Source: Cryomorphaceae bacterium 1068
GTDB taxonomy: Bacteria; Bacteroidota; Bacteroidia; Flavobacteriales_D; Cryomorphaceae
Reading direction: 5' to 3'
DNA: 33,974 bases
NCBI GenBank assembly: GCA_027214385.1
Contig: JAPVXR010000022.1
Coordinates: 1 to 33,974, forward strand
A program made the translations under genes and the position numbers. The notes below the pieces were generated by a model, which was not told the origin of the DNA, searched no databases, and worked only from the letters and a program-made list of their open reading frames with translations. Below, one piece after another: positions 1 to 6,702 of the stretch; the first letter of the stretch is position 1; the number at the start of each line of letters is the position of its first letter.

Positions 1-11
1 TTTTGTATCGG
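1..11 (+). repeat. Terminal direct repeat, left copy (candidate attL core)
   Basis: TTTTGTATCGG is identical to the last 11 bases of the window. Directly inside it, positions 12-25 are a perfect 14-bp palindrome (AAAGTAATTACTTT), which could be part of an integrase core site. The integrase gene begins about 600 bp further in. Confidence 0.65.
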
Positions 12-84
12 AAAGTAATTACTTTTCATATAGTACGCTAAAGCCTTCCTTTTCTTGATTTTAGACTGTTTTTACTTCCTTTAC

Positions 85-163
85 TTGTTGCTAATTTTCC
101 TATTTTTTCCTATCTTTCGTTACTAATTTGTTGCTGACCATTCAATATTTGTTGTTAGCAACA
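85..163. repeat. Cluster of GTTGCTAA-like motifs (candidate integrase arm sites, left end)
   Basis: GTTGCTAA occurs at 87-94, the variant GTTGCTGA at 130-137, and the reverse complement TTAGCAAC at 155-162. TGTTG and CAACA at 150-163 also make a short hairpin. The same octamer recurs in both orientations at the right end (33896-33928). Clustering at both ends fits arm-type binding sites of a tyrosine integrase; this is inferred from position and repetition only. Positions 1-260 otherwise hold no gene and must contain the promoter of the gene starting at 261, for which I see no exact TAnnTTTG box. Confidence 0.4.
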
Positions 164-260
164 GATTTTTAAGATAGTGGCGAGATTATGTTACATAGAG
201 ATACATCCTGATACAAAGGGGTACACTCTGATACAGAAACAAGCCGAAAAAGGAAACACC

Positions 261-614
261 ATGAGCAGCAACATTCGAGTTCCCAAAATCTGTCAGCATT
301 GCGGTACTGAGTTTATCGCCAAGACTACTGTGACCAAATTCTGTGGTGATAACTGTGCTAAGCGTGCCTACAAGAAACGCAAGAGAGATCAGAAGGTACA
401 GGAGATTGCCCCTACTGCGGTACAGAAACAAGAATACAATCAGGAGCAAGTCAGAGACAAAGACTTTCTAAGTATTGCCGAAACCTGCAAACTACTAGGA
501 GCAAGTAGAATGACCCTGTACCGTCAAATAAAGAACGGAAAAATACAAGCTGCAAAAATTGGGAGCCGAACCATTATCAAGAGAGAAGAAATCGAAAAAC
601 TGTTTCAGGCATGA
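261..614 (+). CDS. Excisionase-like zinc-ribbon/HTH_17 protein
   Basis: A 117-aa protein. The N-terminus has a small zinc-binding motif (C11, C14, C28, C32) followed by a lysine/arginine-rich stretch. The C-terminal half (about residues 68-115) is a MerR/excisionase-type HTH_17 domain, with the usual run of a helix-turn-helix, a basic turn and a final helix ending at EKLF. I chose the ATG at 261, preceded by AAAAAGGAAA, rather than the GTG at 177, because the 28 upstream residues do not look like protein and the zinc motif starts soon after this ATG. The stop overlaps the integrase start by 4 nt (ATGA), so the two are translationally coupled. The likely role is directing excision or regulating the integrase. 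Confidence 0.8.
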   Translation: MSSNIRVPKICQHCGTEFIAKTTVTKFCGDNCAKRAYKKRKRDQKVQEIAPTAVQKQEYNQEQVRDKDFLSIAETCKLLGASRMTLYRQIKNGKIQAAKIGSRTIIKREEIEKLFQA

Positions 615-1705
615 AAGTAACACTAAGAAAACGTAATCAAGGTGGCAAGACCAGTCTATACCTCGACTACTACCACAAAGGGAAAAGGAAAACCGAATAC
701 CTCAAATTATACCTTTCTCCTAATGCAAAGACTAAGGAGGAAAAGGAAGTCAATAAAAAGACACTCCAATTAGCCGAGACTATTAGAGCACAGCGACAAA
801 TCGAAATCCAAAACGGTGTTTATGGATTCCGAGACAATGAGAAATTAAAAGGCAGCTTCCTTGCATATATTGAGCTACTTGCCAACCAGAGACAAGACAG
901 TCCAGGCAATTACGGCAATTGGACAAGTATGCTGAAACATCTAAAGGCTTTCTGTTCCTATGAGGTATCCTTCTCAGATATTGACCGACAGTTTATTCAG
1001 GATTTCAAATACTACCTTGATAAGAAGGCTATTGCACATGGTGACCAGAAACTATCTCAAAATTCTAAGTACTCCTACTTTAACAAGCTGCGAGCAGCTT
1101 TAAAGCAAGCAGTGAAAGACGGTATTCTACCTACCAACCCAAGTGAAGGAGTTGACGCCTTTAAACAAGGTGAACCTGAAAGAGAATTTCTGACTTTGGA
1201 GGAACTGCAAGCAGCAGCCAATACGGAATGTGAAATACCTCAGATGAAAACGGCATTCATATTTTCATGCCTTACTGGTTTGCGGTGGTCAGACATTAAT
1301 AAGCTACTCTGGTCAGAGGTGCAGCACTCAAATGATAACGGGTATTACATCCGATTCAGACAAAAGAAAACCAAGGGAGCAGAAACCCTCCCTATTTCAG
1401 AACAAGCCTTTGGCTTGCTCGGTGAAAGGCAAGCTCCAGAAGAGCGAGTATTCAAAGGATTGAAATACTCTGCATGGCATAACCTGAAATTGCAACAATG
1501 GATGATGAAAGCTGGTATCTCCAAAACCATCACTTTCCATTGTGCCCGTCATACCTATGCCACTTTGCAGCTTACGGCAGGAACTGATATTTACACAGTC
1601 TCAAAGCTCTTAGGCCATAAGGAATTGAAGACCACCCAAGTCTATGCCAAAATCATAGATGAAAAGAAACAGGAAGCAGCCAACAAAATCAAACTTGACC
1701 TATGA
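611..1705 (+). CDS. Tyrosine recombinase / site-specific integrase
   Basis: A 364-aa Bacteroidota-type integrase. It has an N-terminal arm-binding-like region (about 1-80), a SAM-like core-binding domain (about 85-185) and a C-terminal catalytic domain (about 195-350). The catalytic set is complete: R225 in TGLRWSD, H310 and R313 in [10 protein letters not shown]336 in [10 protein letters not shown], and the nucleophile Y345 in QVYAKI. It should cut and rejoin DNA at the terminal repeats through a 3'-phosphotyrosyl intermediate. It overlaps the excisionase gene upstream by 4 nt and the next gene by 4 nt (ATGA at 1702), so all three are likely co-transcribed. Full length and intact motifs suggest an active element. 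Confidence 0.93.
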   Translation: MKVTLRKRNQGGKTSLYLDYYHKGKRKTEYLKLYLSPNAKTKEEKEVNKKTLQLAETIRAQRQIEIQNGVYGFRDNEKLKGSFLAYIELLANQRQDSPGNYGNWTSMLKHLKAFCSYEVSFSDIDRQFIQDFKYYLDKKAIAHGDQKLSQNSKYSYFNKLRAALKQAVKDGILPTNPSEGVDAFKQGEPEREFLTLEELQAAANTECEIPQMKTAFIFSCLTGLRWSDINKLLWSEVQHSNDNGYYIRFRQKKTKGAETLPISEQAFGLLGERQAPEERVFKGLKYSAWHNLKLQQWMMKAGISKTITFHCARHTYATLQLTAGTDIYTVSKLLGHKELKTTQVYAKIIDEKKQEAANKIKLDL

Positions 1706-2718
1706 GCAATCAAACCAAATTACTTGACGACATCCTGTACCAAGAGCTTCGCCCTTGGTTAGGAAAAAACAGCCTTGATCAAAAGTATGCTTCCAAACTC
1801 AGTAGCGTAAAGGAAGCCTCCACAGATTTTCAATTCAAATATGAAATCAGCTTTCACAGGCCATTCGATCACAAAACAAAGTACTATTCCAAACTAATAT
1901 TGAATAATGTCAAATCAGAATGTGTCAGGCTTGTCGAGCTGATCAAGGAGGACAACAACGAAAACTTAATCAAGTATTGGCTTGAAGACACACTTAACAA
2001 GCGGATTAAAACACGTTTAAAAGACCTTGGAAAGCTCATTAAAGAAAAGGACTATGCACTGACGTACATAGATCCTAAAAAAACATCCTTTGAATTAGAC
2101 CAAACTCACAAGGCAAACACATTCATCTTACAGCTTCTAAAGCTTGCATACATGCAGCTTTACTTAGAAATCCAAAATGCTTTCAGCACTTGGATAGAAG
2201 ATCAATTCATACTGGAGGACTTTTACAGCCAACTACTTTTAGAACCTGTCCCGGACAAACATTTCTTGAAACCAGTTCAAGTAATTGAAGTTGAATCCAA
2301 ACCATTACCAGCAGCCAAAACGGAAACCGCAGCAACGGCAAATTCATTTCATTCATTTACCTACAAGCAGCTAAACACCAACCCAGATAAATTGACCGAT
2401 TTATGGGATAGCCTAAAGCTGAATCATTTCATTAGCAAATCCACAACCCTACTCAACTTCAAAAAGGTATTCTCAGGAGGTGAAATCAAAACACCTATAG
2501 AATGGACAGGAAATATCAGCGAGCTATTCTATTTCATTAAGCTGATATACTCAGAACATAAGTTGGTGGATGATCTAAAGCAAAAGCAATGGGAAGTGAC
2601 TTGCCTATGCTTCGTTGATACTGATGGGAATTCCTTTGACAGGTCAAAGTTCAGGTCTTTAAAAAGACCGAACCTGACAGGAGATAAAATAGAAAAGGCA
2701 GTTTCGCACCTGATATAG
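1702..2718 (+). CDS. Uncharacterised 338-aa protein of the integration module
   Basis: I do not recognise a domain with confidence. The protein is hydrophilic and mostly helical by composition. A proline/alanine/threonine-rich linker (about residues 195-220) separates an N-terminal part from a C-terminal part with a pattern around FKKVFSGGEIKTPIEW then ELFYFIKLIY. The C-terminal part loosely recalls the RteC-like accessory proteins that follow integrases in Bacteroidota elements, a weak resemblance. It has no signal peptide or membrane segment. The start codon overlaps the integrase stop, so it is probably translated with the integrase, which suggests a role in excision control. Its stop codon lies inside one arm of a long inverted repeat. 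Confidence 0.6.
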   Translation: MSNQTKLLDDILYQELRPWLGKNSLDQKYASKLSSVKEASTDFQFKYEISFHRPFDHKTKYYSKLILNNVKSECVRLVELIKEDNNENLIKYWLEDTLNKRIKTRLKDLGKLIKEKDYALTYIDPKKTSFELDQTHKANTFILQLLKLAYMQLYLEIQNAFSTWIEDQFILEDFYSQLLLEPVPDKHFLKPVQVIEVESKPLPAAKTETAATANSFHSFTYKQLNTNPDKLTDLWDSLKLNHFISKSTTLLNFKKVFSGGEIKTPIEWTGNISELFYFIKLIYSEHKLVDDLKQKQWEVTCLCFVDTDGNSFDRSKFRSLKRPNLTGDKIEKAVSHLI

Positions 2719-2792
2719 TCCACTCTGCACTATACTCCTTTTATCTTTTTTCTGTTTTTGTTTAGTCCTCTTTTACCTTAAAAGTGGACTAT
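2715..2792. repeat. 10-bp perfect inverted repeat around the end of the integration operon
   Basis: ATAGTCCACT at 2715-2724 and its exact complement AGTGGACTAT at 2783-2792 are separated by 58 nt. The left arm includes the TAG stop of the preceding gene. It could close a long stem and act in termination, or form part of a replication or transfer origin together with the adjacent heptamers. Confidence 0.45.
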
Positions 2793-2834
2793 CAATTTTT
2801 ACAGCCCACTCTGCACTCTGCACTCTACACTGCA
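2721..2834 (+). repeat. Iteron-like CACTCTG heptamers in two clusters
   Basis: Tandem 7-bp units related to CACTCTG occur at 2721-2734 (two units) and 2807-2834 (four units, the last two degenerate). Intergenic region 2719-2949 holds no gene. It contains these repeats, the 10-bp inverted repeat, and a second inverted repeat before the next gene. The position, just upstream of HTH and primase-like genes, resembles an origin region. Confidence 0.4.
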
Positions 2835-2881
2835 CCATGCTTTAGAGCCTCATAACGCCCCTTTTAGCCTCCTACTTTAGC

Positions 2882-2944
2882 ATCGTATTCGACAATCGGA
2901 TATGACTTTTGGCCAAGAGTCCATTCATTAATTCTTAATACGAT
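2882..2944. promoter_or_regulatory. Inverted repeat upstream of the HTH/primase operon
   Basis: ATCGTATT (2882-2889) and AATACGAT (2937-2944) are perfect complements flanking the presumed promoter of the gene starting at 2950. The right arm ends 5 nt before the start codon. This fits an operator, possibly bound by one of the two small HTH proteins that follow. No exact TAnnTTTG box was found here. Confidence 0.35.
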
Positions 2945-2949
2945 TTAAG

Positions 2950-3249
2950 ATGGACGAAATAATTGAACGTCTTGAAAATCTCCAACGCCTAATTGAGAGC
3001 CAGGGGATTTACACGAAAGAAGTTTTAAACTTCAATGAGGCTTGCCAGTACTTGGAGCTTTCACAGTCACACTTATACAAGTTGACAAGTGGAGGTAATA
3101 TTCCACACTACAAGCCAAACGGAAAGAAGCTCTATTTCAAGAGAACGGAGTTAGAAAGCTGGTTGCTTCGCAACCGCAATTCTACTCAGGAAGAAATAGA
3201 CCGCAGAGCTGCGGATTACCTAATCAAGAAAGGGAGGGTAAAGCTATGA
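2950..3249 (+). CDS. Small HTH_17 (excisionase/MerR-like) DNA-binding protein
   Basis: A 99-aa protein. Residues about 24-75 form a helix-turn-helix of the HTH_17 family, with N-terminal helix FNEACQYLELSQSHLYKL, then a basic wing NGKKLYFKRTELESWL. A short N-terminal helix (1-20) may mediate dimerisation. The stop overlaps the start of the next gene by 4 nt (ATGA at 3246). Proteins of this type sit before primase-like genes in Bacteroidota elements and act as excisionases or regulators of mobilization genes. The exact target is unknown. Confidence 0.8.
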   Translation: MDEIIERLENLQRLIESQGIYTKEVLNFNEACQYLELSQSHLYKLTSGGNIPHYKPNGKKLYFKRTELESWLLRNRNSTQEEIDRRAADYLIKKGRVKL

Positions 3250-3542
3250 CAGAGGTATTCGATATGCTCCTGACACTTGCACAGGACATCAAAACAATCA
3301 AAGCCTACCTCCTCAATTTCCATAAGTCACGATTGGAGCAATTCAGTGATGAATGGATTGACGGACAGGTAGTGATGCAAACGCTGCATATTAGCAAAAG
3401 AACCCTTCAATCCCTTCGGGATAGTGGGGTTCTTCCCTACAGCCGAATCAATGGCAAGTTCTATTACAAAGTTTCTGACATGGAAGCTTTACTGGAATCC
3501 AACTACTCACCTTCAAAATCAAAGCATTATGGAGATAAGTAG
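3246..3542 (+). CDS. Second small HTH_17 DNA-binding protein
   Basis: A 98-aa protein similar in architecture to the one before it: an N-terminal helix (about 1-30), then an HTH_17 domain (about 40-88) with LHISKRTLQSLRDSGVLPY followed by NGKFYYKVSDMEALL. It looks like a diverged tandem paralog. Translation is coupled to the upstream gene (4-nt overlap). Its last 14 nt overlap the start of the BT4734-like gene. Probably a DNA-binding accessory factor for excision or replication; no direct evidence of target. Confidence 0.8.
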   Translation: MTEVFDMLLTLAQDIKTIKAYLLNFHKSRLEQFSDEWIDGQVVMQTLHISKRTLQSLRDSGVLPYSRINGKFYYKVSDMEALLESNYSPSKSKHYGDK

Positions 3543-4449
3543 AGAAGCCATATTAAGCAAGACACACTACGGCCTGAATATCTATGCCCATGTGTTACGC
3601 CACTACTATCAGGGTGAAACAGTCCTATCCCTTTCGGGCCGGGACTGTAAACCTGCTAAGAATCCATTCAATGCGGACAAGCCCACATTGATGGTTAAAG
3701 TAGTTGACGGCATTGCTACACACACAGATACAGAAGAAGCCATTGCACAGGGCAATGTCTTTGATTTTGCTTCATTGCATTTCAGCCTCGAAGGGCAAGC
3801 CCTTCTCGATAAGATCAATGAAGAACTATACCTGAGAATTGGCAAGGAAAGAGGTTTTTATCATCAAGAGGAAACGCAACCTGCTGTTGCTATTCCTGAA
3901 ATTCAAAAGCCTACACCGCCAGTATTTAGCTATTTCAAAAAACCTGTTTCTAATGTGAAACCAAGTCGCCAAGTCTCCCTGATTGAGGTGTACCACCTCA
4001 TCAAAGGCAATGATTTTGCTACGTGTACAAGTACACTTCGCAATATCTCAGAGCCAAAGGATGCCCGTAAGTACAAGGCTCAAAAATTCGATTATGTGAC
4101 CTTCTCAGGCTCATTCTCTAAGCGGAATGATGCAAACCTCCAAAGACATTCAGGTTTGCTTACAATCGATTTTGACCACATTGAGGACATCCCAACGCTC
4201 AAGCAATCATTACTCAATGACCATTATTTTGAAACGGAGCTACTGTTTGTATCTCCTTCAGGTGATGGGTTGAAATGGGTAATACCGATTGATTTGACAC
4301 AGGCAAAACACCAGGACTATTTCAAGGCAGTGGCAAACTACGTTTCCCACACCTACCAGATTGAAGTAGACCAATCAGGAAAGGACATTTCAAGAGCATG
4401 TTTCCTTCCGCACGATACAGACATATTCATCAACCCTAAATACATATAG
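3529..4449 (+). CDS. BT4734-like (VirE N-terminal) primase-module protein
   Basis: A 306-aa protein. The C-terminal half (about residues 130-300) matches the BT4734/VirE N-terminal type domain seen in Bacteroidota mobile-element primases. Recognisable parts are KAQKFDYVTFSGSFSKR, HSGLLTIDFDHIED, FVSPSGDGLKWVIPID and SRACFLPHDTDIFINP. These resemble a primase-polymerase fold with acidic residues in the IDFDHIED strand. I chose the ATG at 3529, which overlaps the HTH gene by 14 nt; the reading frame is open further upstream to 3424 but that part lies inside the HTH gene. The gene ends in TAG, in frame with the next gene and only one codon from its ATG. Confidence 0.8.
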   Translation: MEISREAILSKTHYGLNIYAHVLRHYYQGETVLSLSGRDCKPAKNPFNADKPTLMVKVVDGIATHTDTEEAIAQGNVFDFASLHFSLEGQALLDKINEELYLRIGKERGFYHQEETQPAVAIPEIQKPTPPVFSYFKKPVSNVKPSRQVSLIEVYHLIKGNDFATCTSTLRNISEPKDARKYKAQKFDYVTFSGSFSKRNDANLQRHSGLLTIDFDHIEDIPTLKQSLLNDHYFETELLFVSPSGDGLKWVIPIDLTQAKHQDYFKAVANYVSHTYQIEVDQSGKDISRACFLPHDTDIFINPKYI

Positions 4450-4452
4450 GTT

Positions 4453-6270
4453 ATGGAGCGAAAAACATTCAATCCGTTGGAATGGCTTGATAAGCCTGAC
4501 CAACAAGTAAAAGTTACAGAGCAAAGCAATTACACTACAAATACACAACTCGAAGAAGTTGAACGAATCATTCAAGGCATTGAGGCCAGCCGTATAGATG
4601 TTACCTCCGCTTACAGCGATTGGGTAAATATCGGCTTTGCCTTTGCGGATGAGTTTGGTGAGACAGGTAGAAACCTGTTCCACCGTGTTAGTCAATATCA
4701 TCCTGAATATTCTACACAGGAATGCGACAAGCAGTTTGATAATTGCATGAAGGCAAGAGGTCAGGGAGTTTCCCTGAAAACCTTCTTTTATCATGCCAAG
4801 GAAGCAGGAATACCATTGACTACCCCAAAGCAGGAAAGACAGACTTACAGCCCTGCTAGCAGGTCTGAGAATCAAAGCAAGAATCTCAATAGTCAGGCAG
4901 AAATCAAGAAAGAACCAGAGCAAATGCCAACCTTTCCTGATTCCTTGTTTCCTGAACTTCCTGAGTTTTTGCAAAAGGTAATACAGATAGCCACTTCTAA
5001 TGAGGAAAGGGATATTCTACTCCTTGGCTCCTTAGTGGCTATTAGTGCCTGTTTACCCAAAGTGTCAGGCATCTATGATGGCAAGCGTGTCTATTCCAAT
5101 CTGTTTCTATTCATTACCGCCCAAGCCTCGGCAGGTAAAGGTCGTTTGGTGCATTGTCGTCAACTAGTGAATCCAGTACACAAAGAGTTCAGGAAGCAAG
5201 CCAAACTCCACAAGCAACATTACGAACTGGAATTGGCTGAATACAACGCCAACAAAGGGAAAGTTGAAGGAATAGAGAAACCCGAGAAGCCACCCGAAAA
5301 GATGCTCTTTATCCCCGCCAATAACAGCTCCACAGGAGCTTATCAATTATTGGGTGATAGTGACGGTAAAGGACTGATATTTGAAACTGAGGGTGACACA
5401 CTTGCACATGCTTTTAAGAGCGATTACGGCAATTATAGTGACGGCTTTAGAAAAGCCTTTCACCATGAGACTATTTCCTATTATCGCAGGACAGACCGTG
5501 AATATGTGGACATAGAAAGCCCTTGTCTTTCTACTGTCTTGTCAGGTACGCCCAAGCAAGTAGCAGCACTAATCCCGAATGCAGAAAACGGCTTATTCAG
5601 CCGTTTCATATTCTATTACATGAATGTTCGGCCAGTGTGGAAGAATGTATTTGCTTCGCAAACTACCAATGGATTAGATGACTACTTTGATGCGTTAGGA
5701 AATGAGTTCTTTAACCTTTACAGTTCGTTGAAAGCTGGACAGGATGTTCAATTCTTTCTCACCGCTGACCAGCAAGACCAATTCAATCAGTTCTTTGGTC
5801 AGATACAAGAAAAGTATATGAGCATTCAAGGAATCGACTACATGGCAACCATCCGAAGGTTGGGATTGATTGCCTATCGTTTCTGCATGATATTCTCCGC
5901 TTTGCGGATCATGGAGACTGGTGAAACATCATCAAAGATGATTTGTGAAGAAAGAGACTTTCAAGCTTCGCTTGCAATGGTCAAAGTGTTGGTAAAGCAT
6001 TCGAGTAAAGTATTTGCAGAACTCCCGGAAGACGTACAGAAACCTACTCGATTAAATAGGAAAGAGAAATTCTTGAATAAGCTACCCAAACACTTCAACC
6101 GTCAAAAGTACCTTGAAGTGGCAGCAGCTTTGAGCATTCCTCACAAAACGGCAGAGGGCTATATCACTGACTTCTGCAAATCAGGTCTGCTTCACCGTGA
6201 GTCTCAGGACAACTACATAAACACCTCGATTGAGGATACTCAGGATTCTGAGGATGCTAAGGAAAATTAA
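4453..6270 (+). CDS. PriCT-2 and DUF3987 primase/helicase-like protein
   Basis: A 605-aa protein. Residues about 35-118 match a primase C-terminal PriCT-2 domain (SDWVNIGFAFADEF and ECDKQFDNCMKARG are characteristic). A variable linker (about 120-165) follows, then a DUF3987 domain (about 165-550) with a P-loop-like ASAGKG (K229) and the segment LIFETEGDTLAHAFKSDYG, typical of the family. Such proteins are thought to prime or unwind DNA during mobile-element replication. It follows the BT4734-like gene by 3 nt in the same frame, and the pair corresponds to what is often one long polypeptide. The last 20 residues are acidic and low complexity. Confidence 0.85.
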   Translation: MERKTFNPLEWLDKPDQQVKVTEQSNYTTNTQLEEVERIIQGIEASRIDVTSAYSDWVNIGFAFADEFGETGRNLFHRVSQYHPEYSTQECDKQFDNCMKARGQGVSLKTFFYHAKEAGIPLTTPKQERQTYSPASRSENQSKNLNSQAEIKKEPEQMPTFPDSLFPELPEFLQKVIQIATSNEERDILLLGSLVAISACLPKVSGIYDGKRVYSNLFLFITAQASAGKGRLVHCRQLVNPVHKEFRKQAKLHKQHYELELAEYNANKGKVEGIEKPEKPPEKMLFIPANNSSTGAYQLLGDSDGKGLIFETEGDTLAHAFKSDYGNYSDGFRKAFHHETISYYRRTDREYVDIESPCLSTVLSGTPKQVAALIPNAENGLFSRFIFYYMNVRPVWKNVFASQTTNGLDDYFDALGNEFFNLYSSLKAGQDVQFFLTADQQDQFNQFFGQIQEKYMSIQGIDYMATIRRLGLIAYRFCMIFSALRIMETGETSSKMICEERDFQASLAMVKVLVKHSSKVFAELPEDVQKPTRLNRKEKFLNKLPKHFNRQKYLEVAAALSIPHKTAEGYITDFCKSGLLHRESQDNYINTSIEDTQDSEDAKEN

Positions 6271-6351
6271 TCCTTGGTATCCTCCATTTCCTTAAAATCC
6301 TGAAACATTAAATCCACAAATCTACCTACTTCGTTTCTTCTTTTTCTTTCC

Positions 6352-6388
6352 TATATTTGGCATTATTTGTCAAGTAATATATTGCCAA
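6352..6388 (+). promoter_or_regulatory. Promoter and operator of the XRE-Argonaute operon
   Basis: TATATTTG at 6352-6359 matches the Bacteroidota -7 consensus TAnnTTTG. The inverted repeat TTGGCA (6357-6362) / TGCCAA (6383-6388) starts inside this box and ends 2 bp before the ATG at 6390. A dimeric repressor bound there would block the start site, so autoregulation by the XRE protein is plausible. The rest of 6271-6351 shows nothing distinctive. Confidence 0.55.
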
Positions 6389-6389
6389 C

Positions 6390-6680
6390 ATGGATAACTT
6401 CGGTTCTAGACTGAAAGCATTAAGAACAAAACAAGGGCTATTAATGCGACAAGTCGCTGCTGCTACAGATGTGGACACCTCTATGATAAGCAAGTTTGAG
6501 AATGGTGATCGACTTCCAACAAGAAAACAAATTGAAAAGCTCGCTTTGATTTTAAAGGTTACAGAAGAGGAATTACTCGTTCAAGCATATAGTGAAAAAA
6601 TTGCATACGATTTAATCAAAGAACCGCTAGCTGAGGAAATTGTCGAATTGGCATTAAAAAAATTACAATTAAAAAAATGA
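6390..6680 (+). CDS. XRE-family HTH regulator (restriction-control type)
   Basis: A 96-aa protein with an HTH_3 domain at about residues 6-62: LKALRTKQGLLMRQVAAATDV, then MISKFENGDRLPTRKQIEKLA. The C-terminal helix (about 70-94) resembles the controllers found beside restriction-modification genes in Bacteroidota. A promoter and inverted-repeat operator lie directly upstream. The next gene begins 22 nt downstream on the same strand, so this regulator most likely controls the Argonaute-like gene as well as itself. No methyltransferase or restriction endonuclease is present, so the controller is either co-opted or part of an Argonaute cassette. Confidence 0.85.
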   Translation: MDNFGSRLKALRTKQGLLMRQVAAATDVDTSMISKFENGDRLPTRKQIEKLALILKVTEEELLVQAYSEKIAYDLIKEPLAEEIVELALKKLQLKK

Positions 6681-6702
6681 ACTAACCAAACAGTACATCT
6701 TT

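Noticed and set aside
2807-2834. Tandem heptamers as a CRISPR array
   Set aside because: The units are 7 bp and directly adjacent, with no spacers and no cas genes; iterons or a simple-sequence repeat are better explanations.
4390-4974. 194-codon open frame on the - strand
   Set aside because: It lies antisense to the primase genes, whose domains are clear, and its translation has no recognisable features.
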